This document shows, piece after piece, positions 16,304 to 25,884 of a stretch of 64,000 nucleotides of DNA (positions within the stretch are counted from its first letter, which is position 1; every line of letters begins with the position of its first letter). The DNA lies in assembly GCF_003515705.1 (NCBI RefSeq), contig NZ_QWEH01000008.1, forward strand, positions 62,001 to 126,000. The letters run 5' to 3'. This stretch comes from Oceanobacillus profundus (GTDB taxonomy: Bacteria; Bacillota; Bacilli; Bacillales; Amphibacillaceae). The position numbers and the translations under genes were made by a program. The notes below the pieces were generated by a model that saw only the letters and a program-made list of their open reading frames with translations, did no database searches and had not been told where the DNA came from.

Positions 16304-19105
16304 GTGAATAAATTTGTCGTAGTTGACTTGGAAACAACAGGGCATTCTCCTTTAAAAAATGATAAAATAATTGAAGTTGGTATCGTTGTTATAGAAAATA
16401 ACGAAATCACGGATACCCGTACAACCTTATTTAATCCAAAGATACCAATTCCACCGTTTATTTCTAATTTAACCGGGATTTCTGATCGTGATGTGGAAGA
16501 TGCACCGTTATTTAATGAGAAGGCTGATAAAATAGTTGATATTTTTAAAAATAGTTATATAATCGCTCATAATGTAAAATTTGATCTTGGTTTTTTAAAC
16601 ACAGAACTTGCAGCTAATGGAAGAGATCGATTGACAAATCCAGTTTTAGATACGGTAGAGCTTTCACGAATACTATTTCCTCAAGCACCTAGTTATAAAC
16701 TTGGACAGTTAGCGGAACATTTGGATATTCATCATGATGACCCACACCGAGCACTGTCCGATGCATATGTTACTGCCAAGTTATTTTTAAAACTGATGGA
16801 CAAATTAAAGACTTTACCATATGAAACGATTGCCCAATTATTAAAACTGGAGAAACTATTTATTTCCGATCTCCACGAAATTTTGTCAAATCGAATAGAT
16901 GAATTGGCATTTGCAACTACCGCACCTGAAGAGCTAACAATTTATCAAGGTCTTGCATTTAAAGAAGCAACGGAGACAAAAATAGAGACACCTAATTTAA
17001 ATCAGTCCTTTGGTGAATATCTTGATGGAATTTATGAAACAAATGGTTCTATGGAGAAGCAGATGAAAGGGTATGAAAAAAGAACTGGTCAACGTGAAAT
17101 GTCAGAATTAATCTTTGACTCCTTTCAAGCGAACTCACATGCATTGATTGAAGCTGAAACTGGAACAGGGAAGTCGCTGGCATACTTAATTCCTGCAATT
17201 TTTGAAGCGGTAAAGTCAAATCAAAGGCTAATTATTAGTACATATACTACACAATTGCAAAGTCAATTGCTGGAAGAAGAGATTCCTGCTTTAAGAAGGC
17301 TGATTGCCATTCCGTTTCAGGTAGCACTCCTAAAGGGAAAAAGCCACTATATTAGCTTAGAAAAATTTGCATATGAGTTACATGATAGTTCAAACGACAA
17401 CTATGATATTGCGTTAACAAAAGCAATGCTACTGATATGGTTAACGGAAACAGATACTGGAGATATTGACGAAATACAGTTACCATCCAGTGGATATTTT
17501 TTCTATCATAAAATATCCACGGATGCAGAAGGAAAGGTAGAGCCTTTCTCTCCATGGTACTCAAAGTCCTTTTATCAGAAAGCCCGCAGAAAAGCGCAAA
17601 AAGCTGATATTGTGATAACGAATCATGCATTACTATGTACAGATATGTTCAATGATTATCAATTCTTACCAGCATATGAAAAAGTAATTATCGATGAAGC
17701 ACATCACTTTGAAGAAACTGCATCACATCATTATGGAATGAAACTTGATTACAACAATATACAATTTACCTTTAATCAGATCGGCCGGACGCATGATGGT
17801 AAATTATTTAGTAAGCTTGTATCGAGTTATTCATTGACAGATGTGGATGTTCCACTAGAAAAATGGGATCACCTATTTGATCAGGCAAAATATGAAATTG
17901 ATGACTTATTTCAAAGCTTATATCAATATGTAGTGTCTCAACATAAAAACAATAAATTATTAAGTGATATCGGTAGATTACAATACCGACTTGATGAAGA
18001 AAAAGAAACAGGACAAACATGGGATGCAATTCAAGAAATGGTAACAAGGCTTACATTTTTTATTAGAGATCTTATTCATGTCCTTGCACTTATGGAACAG
18101 CATTTAACGAAAAAGAAGATAATGGACAAATATGATAAAGAAGAATTAGATGGAATTACGAACACATTTGAGGACTTTATTGATCGATTGGAACTGTTTT
18201 TCTTTATTGAAGGAAACGTTCCACATGTTAAATGGATTGAAATTGATACAAAAGGCACCAAAAATGTGGTTTATTTATATAGAGAGCCAGCAGAGGTTTC
18301 AGAACTACTTGCTAATGATTTTTTCCAAAGTAAGAAAAGCGTTATCTTGACAAGTGCTACATTGACGATGAAGAACTCATTCGATTACATTCAGAAAAGG
18401 TTAGGGTTAATTACGGATCGATTAATAACGAAGAAAATAGCGTCGCCTTTCTCCTATAAGAATCAAGTTCAATTACTTGTTCCAAATGATTTTCCAGATA
18501 TTAAGTATGGAAACATTGATGATTTTATTTACGCTACATGTGAAGCAATATTGTCTTTGGCTGAAATTACCGAGGGTAGAATGCTCGTCTTATTTACATC
18601 GTACGATATGTTGAAGAAATCCTATACACTTTTAAAAGAAACGATTGATACAGGTAAATATGTCTTAATTGGACAAGGAATAACGAGTGGTAGTAGGTCA
18701 AGACTAAAAAAGAATTTTCAAACCTTTGATCATGCGATTTTGCTTGGAACAAGTTCATTTTGGGAGGGTGTTGATATACCAGGTGACGATTTGTCGTGCC
18801 TCGTGATCGTTAGACTTCCATTTCAGCCGCCAAACCATCCAGTGTTTGAAGCGAAGTCTAATCTGTTAAAAGAAGCCGGAAAAAATGCATTTATGGATTT
18901 ATCATTACCAAATGCCGTTATTAAATTTAAGCAAGGATTTGGCAGGCTTATCCGTTCATCAAGTGATAGAGGCATTGTTTTTATTTGTGATGCCCGTATC
19001 ATTAAAACACGGTATGGCAAATATTTCACAGACTCAATACCAGACGTACCTATTTCGTTTAATTCCACACAAGAGTTACTGGATAAAGCAGAAGAATGGT
19101 TTTAA
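16304..19105 (+). CDS. dinG: DinG-family 3'-5' exonuclease/helicase-like protein
   Basis: 933 residues. The N-terminal DEDD exonuclease domain (about 1-170) shows VVDLETTGHSPLKNDKIIEVG with DxE, a central Asp region (AHNVKFDLGFLNTE) and the final HRALSDAYVT. The rest is a superfamily 2 helicase-like domain with Walker A EAETGTGKSLAYLIP, Walker B box DEAHHFEE, SATLTM, and SSFWEGVDIPGD plus QGFGRLIR near the end. Gram-positive DinG forms usually lack the iron-sulfur cysteines of E. coli DinG and act mainly as nucleases. Start GTG 16304 gives MNKFVVVDLETTG; GTG 16295 three codons earlier is possible. A 30-codon ORF and ypmB follow. Confidence 0.9.
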   Translation: MNKFVVVDLETTGHSPLKNDKIIEVGIVVIENNEITDTRTTLFNPKIPIPPFISNLTGISDRDVEDAPLFNEKADKIVDIFKNSYIIAHNVKFDLGFLNTELAANGRDRLTNPVLDTVELSRILFPQAPSYKLGQLAEHLDIHHDDPHRALSDAYVTAKLFLKLMDKLKTLPYETIAQLLKLEKLFISDLHEILSNRIDELAFATTAPEELTIYQGLAFKEATETKIETPNLNQSFGEYLDGIYETNGSMEKQMKGYEKRTGQREMSELIFDSFQANSHALIEAETGTGKSLAYLIPAIFEAVKSNQRLIISTYTTQLQSQLLEEEIPALRRLIAIPFQVALLKGKSHYISLEKFAYELHDSSNDNYDIALTKAMLLIWLTETDTGDIDEIQLPSSGYFFYHKISTDAEGKVEPFSPWYSKSFYQKARRKAQKADIVITNHALLCTDMFNDYQFLPAYEKVIIDEAHHFEETASHHYGMKLDYNNIQFTFNQIGRTHDGKLFSKLVSSYSLTDVDVPLEKWDHLFDQAKYEIDDLFQSLYQYVVSQHKNNKLLSDIGRLQYRLDEEKETGQTWDAIQEMVTRLTFFIRDLIHVLALMEQHLTKKKIMDKYDKEELDGITNTFEDFIDRLELFFFIEGNVPHVKWIEIDTKGTKNVVYLYREPAEVSELLANDFFQSKKSVILTSATLTMKNSFDYIQKRLGLITDRLITKKIASPFSYKNQVQLLVPNDFPDIKYGNIDDFIYATCEAILSLAEITEGRMLVLFTSYDMLKKSYTLLKETIDTGKYVLIGQGITSGSRSRLKKNFQTFDHAILLGTSSFWEGVDIPGDDLSCLVIVRLPFQPPNHPVFEAKSNLLKEAGKNAFMDLSLPNAVIKFKQGFGRLIRSSSDRGIVFICDARIIKTRYGKYFTDSIPDVPISFNSTQELLDKAEEWF

Positions 19106-19318
19106 ACAACAACAGCGGGAGCCTGTAGCGGTATAAAGGGAAGAGGGAAGTCTCGCTCGCAGGAGAGGGACGAAAAAAACTACTGATGTTATTACACCAG
19201 TAGTGAGTGAAGATGTGATATGGGTTAGGTTTTTTTGGTCAAATTAACAAATTAAAGCAAAGTCTTCGACTACTGGATTATTGTAGTTGTGCTTTTTAAT
19301 TCGACGTTGCTTTTATTG
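19106..19318. other. dinG downstream region with one hairpin
   Basis: A stem ACTACTG/CAGTAGT at 19181-19207 is the only clear structure. A T run occurs about 25 bases later, so it is a weak terminator candidate. No coding frame is seen here. Confidence 0.45.
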
Positions 19319-19347
19319 TTTACATCCTTACAAGAGCTATGTATAGT
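19319..19347 (+). promoter_or_regulatory. sigma-A type promoter for the 30-codon ORF and ypmB
   Basis: TTTACA (19319-19324) and TATAGT (19342-19347) with a 17-base spacer, 43 bases before a strong ribosome binding site. Confidence 0.65.
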
Positions 19348-19389
19348 AAAAATATCTAAAATAGAAACACAATTGTTGGAGGGATGTTG

Positions 19390-19482
19390 ATGAATCAATA
19401 TACAGTAAGTTTATTTTCAAATACTTTTGTTGATTGTTCGCATCATAAAGTTAAAAATTCAATCTATAGGCTGAGTTATTAA
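19390..19482 (+). CDS. 30-residue small ORF upstream of ypmB
   Basis: An ATG at 19390 has a very good Shine-Dalgarno (TTGGAGGG, 6-7 bases upstream) and its own promoter. The 30-residue product begins MNQYTVSLFSNTF and has one Cys and a His-His pair; no family is recognised. Its stop lies 2 bases before the ypmB ATG, and ypmB itself has only a weak ribosome binding site, so translation of the two is probably coupled. In B. subtilis the 56-residue ypmA occupies this place, but I see no resemblance to it. A second in-frame ATG at 19384 overlaps the ribosome binding site. Confidence 0.6.
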   Translation: MNQYTVSLFSNTFVDCSHHKVKNSIYRLSY

Positions 19483-19484
19483 TA

Positions 19485-19997
19485 ATGATGAATAAATCAA
19501 AATGGCTATTATGGAGCTCATTGACCTTACTTATTATCCTTATTGCATTAGGTATTTATGGTATCGTTCTCTACAATAACTTATATGATAGCAAGACAGC
19601 AGGATTTGATGAAACAAGCAGGCAGATCCTAAGTCAAACGTCTATTACAGAAATAGAAAAAATTGAGCAATATAATGGCTCGGCGGCTTATCATGTTTTA
19701 TTTGGAAAAAATGATGCAAATGAAGAAAAGCTTATTTTTTACCCGCTCGAAGGGAATGAAAAAAGCTTGACAACGATTGACAAATCTGAAATATTGACAG
19801 AGGAAGAAATCATTGAAAGATGGCAAGCAGAATGCGATAGCTGTGAGCTCATCAAGGTCACACCTGCATTGGAAGAAAACGAAGCATTATGGGAAATTGC
19901 CTATAACGACATGAATGATGATTATGTGCTTGACTATAAGTCCATCTATGATGGATCCGACGTCCATATGTATCGCTTTAAAAGAATGTTTAATTAG
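19485..19997 (+). CDS. ypmB: YpmB-like secreted/membrane-anchored protein
   Basis: 170 residues: an N-terminal transmembrane anchor (about residues 8-30) followed by an extracytoplasmic region with DUF5590/PepSY-like character. It is assigned to YpmB by position between dinG and asnS, size, topology and the ALWEIAYNDMNDDYVLDYKS C-terminal PepSY-like strand. Function is unknown. ATG 19485 and ATG 19488 are both possible. There is no clear Shine-Dalgarno, consistent with coupling to the preceding 30-codon ORF. The aspB gene that follows in B. subtilis is absent. Confidence 0.78.
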   Translation: MMNKSKWLLWSSLTLLIILIALGIYGIVLYNNLYDSKTAGFDETSRQILSQTSITEIEKIEQYNGSAAYHVLFGKNDANEEKLIFYPLEGNEKSLTTIDKSEILTEEEIIERWQAECDSCELIKVTPALEENEALWEIAYNDMNDDYVLDYKSIYDGSDVHMYRFKRMFN

Positions 19998-20022
19998 TGC
20001 TAAACCCACCCAGCGTTCTAAG

Positions 20023-20180
20023 ACGAGCTATTTATCACGCATTACCTCAAAGATTGAGAATAAAAAATGTAAAGAAGAAGGATAAAACAGCTCGTAAATT
20101 CCTGACTCTGTACAAGGGCCTGTGGCTCTCCCTTGTGGTGCTAACATTCAGTGGGGAGGAAAGAAAGCCTTCACTGAATG
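20023..20180. repeat. triple-hairpin structured region before asnS
   Basis: Three consecutive inverted repeats are visible: ACGAGCTATTTATC (20023-20036) with GATAAAACAGCTCGT (20081-20095), enclosing CTCAA-AGA-TTGAG; ACAAGGG-CCTGTGGCTCT-CCCTTGT (about 20114-20138); and CATTCAGTG/CACTGAATG (about 20143-20180). The last two resemble, at lower identity, the region at 21573-21645 before dnaD, sharing CTTGTGGTGCT. It is therefore likely a decayed dispersed repeat rather than a riboswitch; no T-box motif (AGGGTGG...ACCGCG) is present. Confidence 0.6.
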
Positions 20181-20228
20181 AGTTTCATTTTATGGAAAAA
20201 CATTTTAGTATTTGGAGGAAATATAAAT

Positions 20229-21521
20229 ATGAAAACAACTATTTCACAAGCAGCAAAACATAAAGATCAAGAAGTAACAATTGGTGCTTGGCTTACAAAC
20301 AAACGATCTAGTGGAAAAATTGCTTTTTTACAATTACGTGATGGAACAGGATTTATTCAAGGAGTAGTCGTAAAGAATGACGTATCAGAAGAAACGTTTC
20401 AACTAGCAAAAAGTCTTACGCAGGAAACCAGTATGTATATTACCGGTAAAATTGTTGAGGATACAAGATCTTCTTTTGGCTATGAACTACAGGTTAGTGA
20501 CATTGAAGTTATTCAGGAAGCAGTTGATTATCCAATTACACCTAAAGATCACGGTACTGAGTTTTTGATGGATCACCGTCATTTATGGTTACGCTCAAAG
20601 AAACAACATGCTGTGATGAAAATCCGAAATGAAATTATTCGTTCAACATACCAATTCTTCAATGAAAATGATTTTGTAAAAATTGATCCGCCAATTCTTA
20701 CAGGATCTTCAGCAGAAGGAACAACTGAATTATTCCATACGAAATATTTTGACGAGGAAGCATACTTATCACAAAGTGGTCAACTTTATATGGAAGCAGC
20801 AGCAATGGCGTTTGGTAAAGTATTTTCATTCGGACCAACCTTCCGTGCAGAAAAATCGAAAACGCGCAGGCATTTAATTGAATTCTGGATGATTGAACCA
20901 GAAATGGCATTTGTCGATCATGAAGAAAGCCTAGTAATTCAAGAGAATTATGTAAGCTATATCGCTCAGTCTGTACTGAAAAATTGTAAACTTGAACTAG
21001 AAGTTCTTGGACGAGATACAACCAAATTGGAAAATATTAAAGCACCATTCCCTAGAATTACGTATGATGATGCGATTGAATTGTTAAAAGAAAAAGGCTT
21101 TGATGATATCGAGTGGGGAGAAGACTTTGGAGCTCCGCATGAAACAGCAATTGCTGAAAGCTTTGATAAGCCTGTGTTCATTATTAATTATCCAGCAGCG
21201 ATTAAAGCATTTTATATGAAGCCTCATCCAGAACGCTCTGATGTCGTCCTTTGTGCAGATTTAATCGCACCAGAAGGCTATGGTGAAATTATTGGTGGCT
21301 CACAGCGTATTGATGACTTAGCATTAATGCAGGAAAGGTATGAACAGCACGGACTGACAGGACCAGCATATGAATGGTATTTAGAATTAAGTAAGTATGG
21401 AAGTGTACCACATTCTGGATTTGGATTAGGTCTAGAACGTACGGTTGCCTGGCTGTCTGGGGTTGAGCACGTAAGAGAAACGATTCCATTCCCTAGATTG
21501 CTTAATCGTCTATATCCATAA
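20229..21521 (+). CDS. asnS: asparaginyl-tRNA synthetase
   Basis: Class IIb synthetase charging tRNA-Asn. 430 residues from ATG 20229, the exact B. subtilis length, with TTGGAGGAAATATAA upstream. An open frame reaches back to 20178 but has no ribosome binding site. The N-terminal OB-fold (about 1-105, [15 protein letters not shown]) is followed by the catalytic core: motif 2 [20 protein letters not shown] and motif 3 [15 protein letters not shown]. The downstream terminator makes it a separate transcription unit. Confidence 0.95.
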   Translation: MKTTISQAAKHKDQEVTIGAWLTNKRSSGKIAFLQLRDGTGFIQGVVVKNDVSEETFQLAKSLTQETSMYITGKIVEDTRSSFGYELQVSDIEVIQEAVDYPITPKDHGTEFLMDHRHLWLRSKKQHAVMKIRNEIIRSTYQFFNENDFVKIDPPILTGSSAEGTTELFHTKYFDEEAYLSQSGQLYMEAAAMAFGKVFSFGPTFRAEKSKTRRHLIEFWMIEPEMAFVDHEESLVIQENYVSYIAQSVLKNCKLELEVLGRDTTKLENIKAPFPRITYDDAIELLKEKGFDDIEWGEDFGAPHETAIAESFDKPVFIINYPAAIKAFYMKPHPERSDVVLCADLIAPEGYGEIIGGSQRIDDLALMQERYEQHGLTGPAYEWYLELSKYGSVPHSGFGLGLERTVAWLSGVEHVRETIPFPRLLNRLYP

Positions 21522-21530
21522 GCAACCCTT

Positions 21531-21570
21531 AAAATCCCTTGCAAAATTATAAGCAAGGGATTTTAATTTC
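21531..21570 (+). terminator. rho-independent terminator after asnS
   Basis: Perfect 12-bp stem AAAATCCCTTGC/GCAAGGGATTTT with a ten-base loop and trailing T-rich sequence. Confidence 0.88.
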
Positions 21571-21572
21571 TG

Positions 21573-21650
21573 TTTAAGGACTTGCTGGTCTGTCTTGTGG
21601 TGCTTACAATTGGGGGGATCCTACTAAATAAGCTCCACTTTATGTTAGAA
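21573..21650. repeat. degenerate relative of the pre-asnS repeat
   Basis: CTTGTGGTGCTTAC followed by a G-rich stretch and CCACTTTATG aligns with CTTGTGGTGCTAAC...TCATTTTATG at 20133-20191. Identity is only moderate. It lies in the leader of dnaD. Confidence 0.5.
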
Positions 21651-21693
21651 TATACCTTTCATGCTATACTTAAAATAGAGGTGCAGACAAAAC

Positions 21694-22383
21694 ATGACAA
21701 ATAAATTTTCATTACAACAAATTATTCTCAATCAATTACAGGTACCAATCGAATTGCTTTCTAAGTATAAGCAACTAGGGTTAAATGAAAAGGAAGTAAT
21801 GCTTGTTCTTCAATTACTTCGTTATCTACAAATTAGAAATGATTTTCCTACACCGTATGAGCTTTCTCTTCATGTAACAATGGATGAGCAAGAATGTGCA
21901 AACTTATTGCGAAAATTAGTCAAAAAAGACCTCCTTTCCATTGAAAAAAAAGAAAATGAAAGTAAGCAATTGAGTGAAGCTTACTCGCTGGATCCCCTTT
22001 GGGAAAAGCTATTTTCAAAAGAAGAAATTCAAGAAGAGCATTCGATTGATACGATTGGTACCATATTTATTGTGTTTGAACAAGAATTTGGAAGACCATT
22101 ATCTCCTTTTGAGATAGAAACAATTAATGCTTGGATTGATGAAGATGAAATAACCCCAGCATTAATCAAAGCTGGCTTACGTGAATCTGTGTTAATGGGG
22201 AAGCTTAATTTTAAGTATATTGACAGGATACTTCGAGAATGGAAAAAGAAAGGGATTCATTCTGTTGATCAAGCTCGTAACGCAAGCAAAAAATTTCACC
22301 TAACCCAATCAACTTCCAATCAAGAAAATATACCAAAACGCGACACATCATTCTACTATAATTGGCTAGAGGAGGAAGATTGA
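21694..22383 (+). CDS. dnaD: DNA replication initiation/restart protein DnaD
   Basis: 229 residues (B. subtilis 232). The N-terminal winged-helix oligomerisation domain (about 1-128) is followed by a DnaD/DnaB C-terminal helical domain (FEQEFGRPLSPFEIETINAW through KYIDRILREWKKKGI) that binds single-stranded DNA. It acts with DnaB and DnaI to load the replicative helicase at oriC and during restart. ATG 21694 follows AGAGGTG. nth starts 4 bases downstream, as in other Bacillaceae. Confidence 0.94.
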   Translation: MTNKFSLQQIILNQLQVPIELLSKYKQLGLNEKEVMLVLQLLRYLQIRNDFPTPYELSLHVTMDEQECANLLRKLVKKDLLSIEKKENESKQLSEAYSLDPLWEKLFSKEEIQEEHSIDTIGTIFIVFEQEFGRPLSPFEIETINAWIDEDEITPALIKAGLRESVLMGKLNFKYIDRILREWKKKGIHSVDQARNASKKFHLTQSTSNQENIPKRDTSFYYNWLEEED

Positions 22384-22387
22384 GACA

Positions 22388-23041
22388 ATGTTAACGAAAA
22401 AGCAAATAAGATATTGCCTTGATGTCATGGAGGAAATGTTTCCGAACGCAGAAGGAGAGCTTGTCCATTCCAATCCATTTGAACTTGTTATCGCAGTTTT
22501 GCTATCTGCACAATGTACAGACAAGCTTGTAAATAAAGTAACGGCAAACTTATTTAAGAAATATAAAAAGCCAGAGGATTATCTTAACGTGACACTTGAA
22601 GAACTGGAACAAGATATAAAGTCAATTGGGCTTTACCGAACGAAAGCTAAAAATATAAGAAAGCTTTGTCAAGTTTTACTCGATAATTATAATGGGGAAG
22701 TACCACAGACAAAAGAAGAATTAATGAAGTTAGCAGGAGTAGGAAGGAAAACTGCAAATGTAGTTGCTTCCATTGCATTTAATGAGCCAGCAATTGCTGT
22801 GGATACACATGTCGAACGGGTTTCCAAACGGCTAGGTATATGCAGGTGGAAGGATTCTGTGATCCAGGTAGAAGAGACGCTTATGCGTAAAGTGCCAAGA
22901 GATGAATGGAGTGTTACACATCACCGTATGATTTTCTTCGGGAGATACCACTGTAAGGCAAGAAACCCAAATTGCCCAGAATGTCCACTGCTTGAGCTTT
23001 GTAGAGAAGGGCAAAAACGAATGAAAAAAGCGATCATGTAA
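22388..23041 (+). CDS. nth: endonuclease III
   Basis: DNA glycosylase/AP lyase for oxidised pyrimidines, 217 residues. Helix-hairpin-helix LAGVGRKTANVV at about 116-127 with the catalytic Lys, the catalytic Asp in AVDTHVERVSKRLG, and the [4Fe-4S] ligands C-x6-C-x2-C-x5-C in YHCKARNPNCPECPLLELC. It probably shares the dnaD transcript (4-base gap). Converges with ponA across a shared terminator; the ypoC gene found here in B. subtilis is missing. Confidence 0.95.
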   Translation: MLTKKQIRYCLDVMEEMFPNAEGELVHSNPFELVIAVLLSAQCTDKLVNKVTANLFKKYKKPEDYLNVTLEELEQDIKSIGLYRTKAKNIRKLCQVLLDNYNGEVPQTKEELMKLAGVGRKTANVVASIAFNEPAIAVDTHVERVSKRLGICRWKDSVIQVEETLMRKVPRDEWSVTHHRMIFFGRYHCKARNPNCPECPLLELCREGQKRMKKAIM

Positions 23042-23076
23042 TTTTAGGGAATCGAAATGAATAATTTGCTTTAAAT

Positions 23077-23121
23077 AACGAAAAAAGAGGTAAACTTTGC
23101 TAGTTTACCTCTTTTTCGTTA
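23077..23121. terminator. bidirectional terminator between nth and ponA
   Basis: Very long stem AACGAAAAAGAGGTAAAC / GTTTACCTCTTTTTCGTT (one unpaired A in the left arm), with A and T runs in both orientations. Confidence 0.93.
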
Positions 23122-23124
23122 TCG

Positions 23125-25866
23125 TTATTCTTCAGATTCTTCCTGGTCTTGCCCTTGGTCTTCTCCTTCACCTTGTCCTTGATCTTGGTCTTCTCCCTGA
23201 CCTTGGTCTTGTTCAGGCTCTTCTTCGTTTTCTTCCTCTTCAGGCTCAACGCCTTCGTTTTCTGCTTCATTTTCATTAGCTTCTTCTTCCGCAGGGACCT
23301 CAACAGTGGTACTTTGAGAATCACCACGAGTATTATTCGCCCCAATTGGGGTAACATTAATTGTGTAGGTTTGTCCTGGTGCTGCACCACTGATTTCAAT
23401 TCCATTCGATTGAACAGTTTGTGTCTGACCGTTTACAGATACTTCAAAGGACGCATCTGGTCCGTCATAGTTCCAATTTACATCAATGATTGAAGATGCT
23501 GCAATATACTGTGCTGTTAAGCCGCTAACCGGCGGGATATCTTCCTCTTCATTTTCTTCCTCATCTTCTCCTGGAACTGTGACAGAGGTAGTACTTGGAT
23601 CACTTTTCATGGAACCATTTACTGCGACAACCTGTATTTCATAAGAAGCCCCTGGTTCCACTTCAGTAATTTCCATTGATGTATCTTCTGTAGAGGATAG
23701 GTTTTGCATTTGACCACCGTCTACACTTGCGCTTACTTCAAAGCTAACGTCGTCATCAGCACTATAATTCCACTCAACCTGAATGGCGTTCGATTCCTCA
23801 TCATAAACCGCGTTTAAGCCGGAAACTGAATCTAATTGATCGAATTTCTCTGATGTTTGTTTCGGCTCTGTTCCTTTCACAAATAACTCGGTAATTTTAT
23901 CTGAGTCTGGTGTATACTCACTCGGTAATGCAGGTGGGTTAGACCCTTTCTCAACGGTAACCTCTACAACCGAATCGGGTTTTGCAAAATCAGGTGTTTC
24001 AATTCCTTCGGATATTTTTTGCATGGTGTTTTTAAATAATGCCTGCGCGATACTTGTATCATTTAATGGTGCCCGCTTTCCATCTTCTGTATAGCCGCCA
24101 GTCCAGGCTGTAATCGTATAATTGGTACTATATCCAGCAAACCATGAATCTCGATTTTCGTTTGTCGTACCAGTTTTACCAGCTACTGGAACACCAGGTA
24201 CATTTGCTGCTGTAGCAGTACCACTCGTAACAACTGATTTTAACATATCCGTAACCATATAGGCTGTGTAATCGGACATTGCTGCAGTTGAATCTGGAGT
24301 TAAATCAACTACTCTTCCGTCTGGGAATTCAACACTTGTTACGGCATAAGGCTCTGTATAAATTCCTTGATTGCCAAATGCATGGAATGCTCCAGCTAAT
24401 TGAAGTGGCGTTACATTTGTTTCAGTTCCACCAATAGCATCTCGAATGTTCATTTGATCATTAGGGAATTTGATTCCTAGTCCTTCAGCAAATTCTTGTG
24501 CCTTATCAATTCCAACTTCATCCAGTAACTTCAAAGTCGGTACGTTCAAGGATTGGTTCATTGCATGGCGCATTGTGATCCAACCAGCATGGCTTCGATT
24601 CCAGTTTCTAACCGGAGAAGAACCAGCAATTTCATATGGTGCATCATCATTTAGTTGATGATAGGTCGAAAGCTTATTATATTCAATAGCTGGACCAAAT
24701 GACATAATCGGCTTGGCTGTTGATCCGATCTGACTACCATCACGAATGGCGTAATTGAATCCTTGAACTCCTTCATTATTTCTGCTACCACCTATCGCCT
24801 GAATGGCACCACTTTTTGTATCTAAAACAGTCATAGCTGCTTGCATGTTATCATCAGGATAGTTGATCGGATTCTCCTCACTGTCCGTAAGTAAAAATTC
24901 TACGTATTCCTGTGCTTTTGGATCTATTGTCGTATAAACCTTCAAGCCATCTGAATAGATATCTGCATCGCCGACTTTTTCTCTAACCTCTTTATCTACC
25001 TGTTGGAGGAATGCTTCATACGGTGTTGGGTCTGGACGAGATTCAACCAATAGGGAGGGGATATCTACCTCTCTAGCTTCGTCAGCTTCTTCTTCTGTAA
25101 TTTTCCCATGTCTAACCATTAATGTTAGCACCGTATTCATTCGCTTTTCTGTTAAATCCGGATTTTCAAAAGGATTATATGCAGTTGGACGTTGGGGTAA
25201 ACCGGCTAGTATGGCCACTTCTGGTAACGTTAATTCATGTAAATCCGTTTTACCAAAATAGTTTTTCGCTGCCTCCGCTACACCATATGCTCTGTTACCG
25301 TAAAAGACTTTATTTAGATAGAATTCTAAGATTTCTTCTTTGGAATATTGTCTTTCCAACTGTAATGCCAGCCATTGTTCCTGTACTTTTAAACTTATTT
25401 TCTTGTCAGGTGGTAAAAATGATTTCTCAACGACCTGATGCGTAATTGTACTAGCACCCTGGGAACCAAAGCCGTCCGAAATATTTGCTAATACTGCGCC
25501 GCCAAGTCTTCGTAAGTCAATACCTGAATGTTCAAAGAACCTCGCATCCTCCGTAGCAGTTACTGCGTCTATTAATTCTTGAGGTAAGTCTTCATAAGAT
25601 ACTTTTGTTCGTTTTTCATCTCCACTTAGACTTGCGAATTCTTCCCCATATTTATCATAAACAGTAGAGGAGAAAGTATCTTCTAATTTTGTTGGATCCA
25701 ATTCTGGAGCTGTTGCAATCCAATACGCCCCTAAGGCTGCGCCTCCTACTCCTAGTAATAAAAATATCAGGAGAAAGGAAAATAGTACTTTCTTCCAAAT
25801 AGGTTTCTTTTTCGTTTTCTTCTTTTGTTTTCTTCTAGCTGCTCGACTCTGGCTATTATCTGCCAT
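23125..25866 (-). CDS. ponA: class A penicillin-binding protein 1A/1B
   Basis: Bifunctional peptidoglycan synthase, 913 residues. Short basic cytoplasmic tail, transmembrane helix at about 26-50, GT51 glycosyltransferase domain (EDARFFEHSGIDLRRLGGA, GASTITHQVVEKSFL), then the transpeptidase domain with GSTAKPIMSF (SxxK), SLN and VAGKTGTT. The C-terminal third is unusual in length: two fibronectin type III-like domains (about 684-770 and 776-858) and a 54-residue tail made almost only of Glu, Gln, Asp, Asn and Gly. GGAGG is 9 bases before the ATG. It follows recU after 18 bases in the same direction, the conserved recU-ponA pair. Confidence 0.94.
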   Translation of the reverse strand: MADNSQSRAARRKQKKKTKKKPIWKKVLFSFLLIFLLLGVGGAALGAYWIATAPELDPTKLEDTFSSTVYDKYGEEFASLSGDEKRTKVSYEDLPQELIDAVTATEDARFFEHSGIDLRRLGGAVLANISDGFGSQGASTITHQVVEKSFLPPDKKISLKVQEQWLALQLERQYSKEEILEFYLNKVFYGNRAYGVAEAAKNYFGKTDLHELTLPEVAILAGLPQRPTAYNPFENPDLTEKRMNTVLTLMVRHGKITEEEADEAREVDIPSLLVESRPDPTPYEAFLQQVDKEVREKVGDADIYSDGLKVYTTIDPKAQEYVEFLLTDSEENPINYPDDNMQAAMTVLDTKSGAIQAIGGSRNNEGVQGFNYAIRDGSQIGSTAKPIMSFGPAIEYNKLSTYHQLNDDAPYEIAGSSPVRNWNRSHAGWITMRHAMNQSLNVPTLKLLDEVGIDKAQEFAEGLGIKFPNDQMNIRDAIGGTETNVTPLQLAGAFHAFGNQGIYTEPYAVTSVEFPDGRVVDLTPDSTAAMSDYTAYMVTDMLKSVVTSGTATAANVPGVPVAGKTGTTNENRDSWFAGYSTNYTITAWTGGYTEDGKRAPLNDTSIAQALFKNTMQKISEGIETPDFAKPDSVVEVTVEKGSNPPALPSEYTPDSDKITELFVKGTEPKQTSEKFDQLDSVSGLNAVYDEESNAIQVEWNYSADDDVSFEVSASVDGGQMQNLSSTEDTSMEITEVEPGASYEIQVVAVNGSMKSDPSTTSVTVPGEDEEENEEEDIPPVSGLTAQYIAASSIIDVNWNYDGPDASFEVSVNGQTQTVQSNGIEISGAAPGQTYTINVTPIGANNTRGDSQSTTVEVPAEEEANENEAENEGVEPEEEENEEEPEQDQGQGEDQDQGQGEGEDQGQDQEESEE

Positions 25867-25884
25867 CGTTCAATACCTCCGTCT

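Noticed and set aside
20023..20228. T-box riboswitch before asnS
   Set aside because: The conserved T-box sequence and antiterminator/terminator pair are absent, and part of the region is a repeat shared with the dnaD leader.
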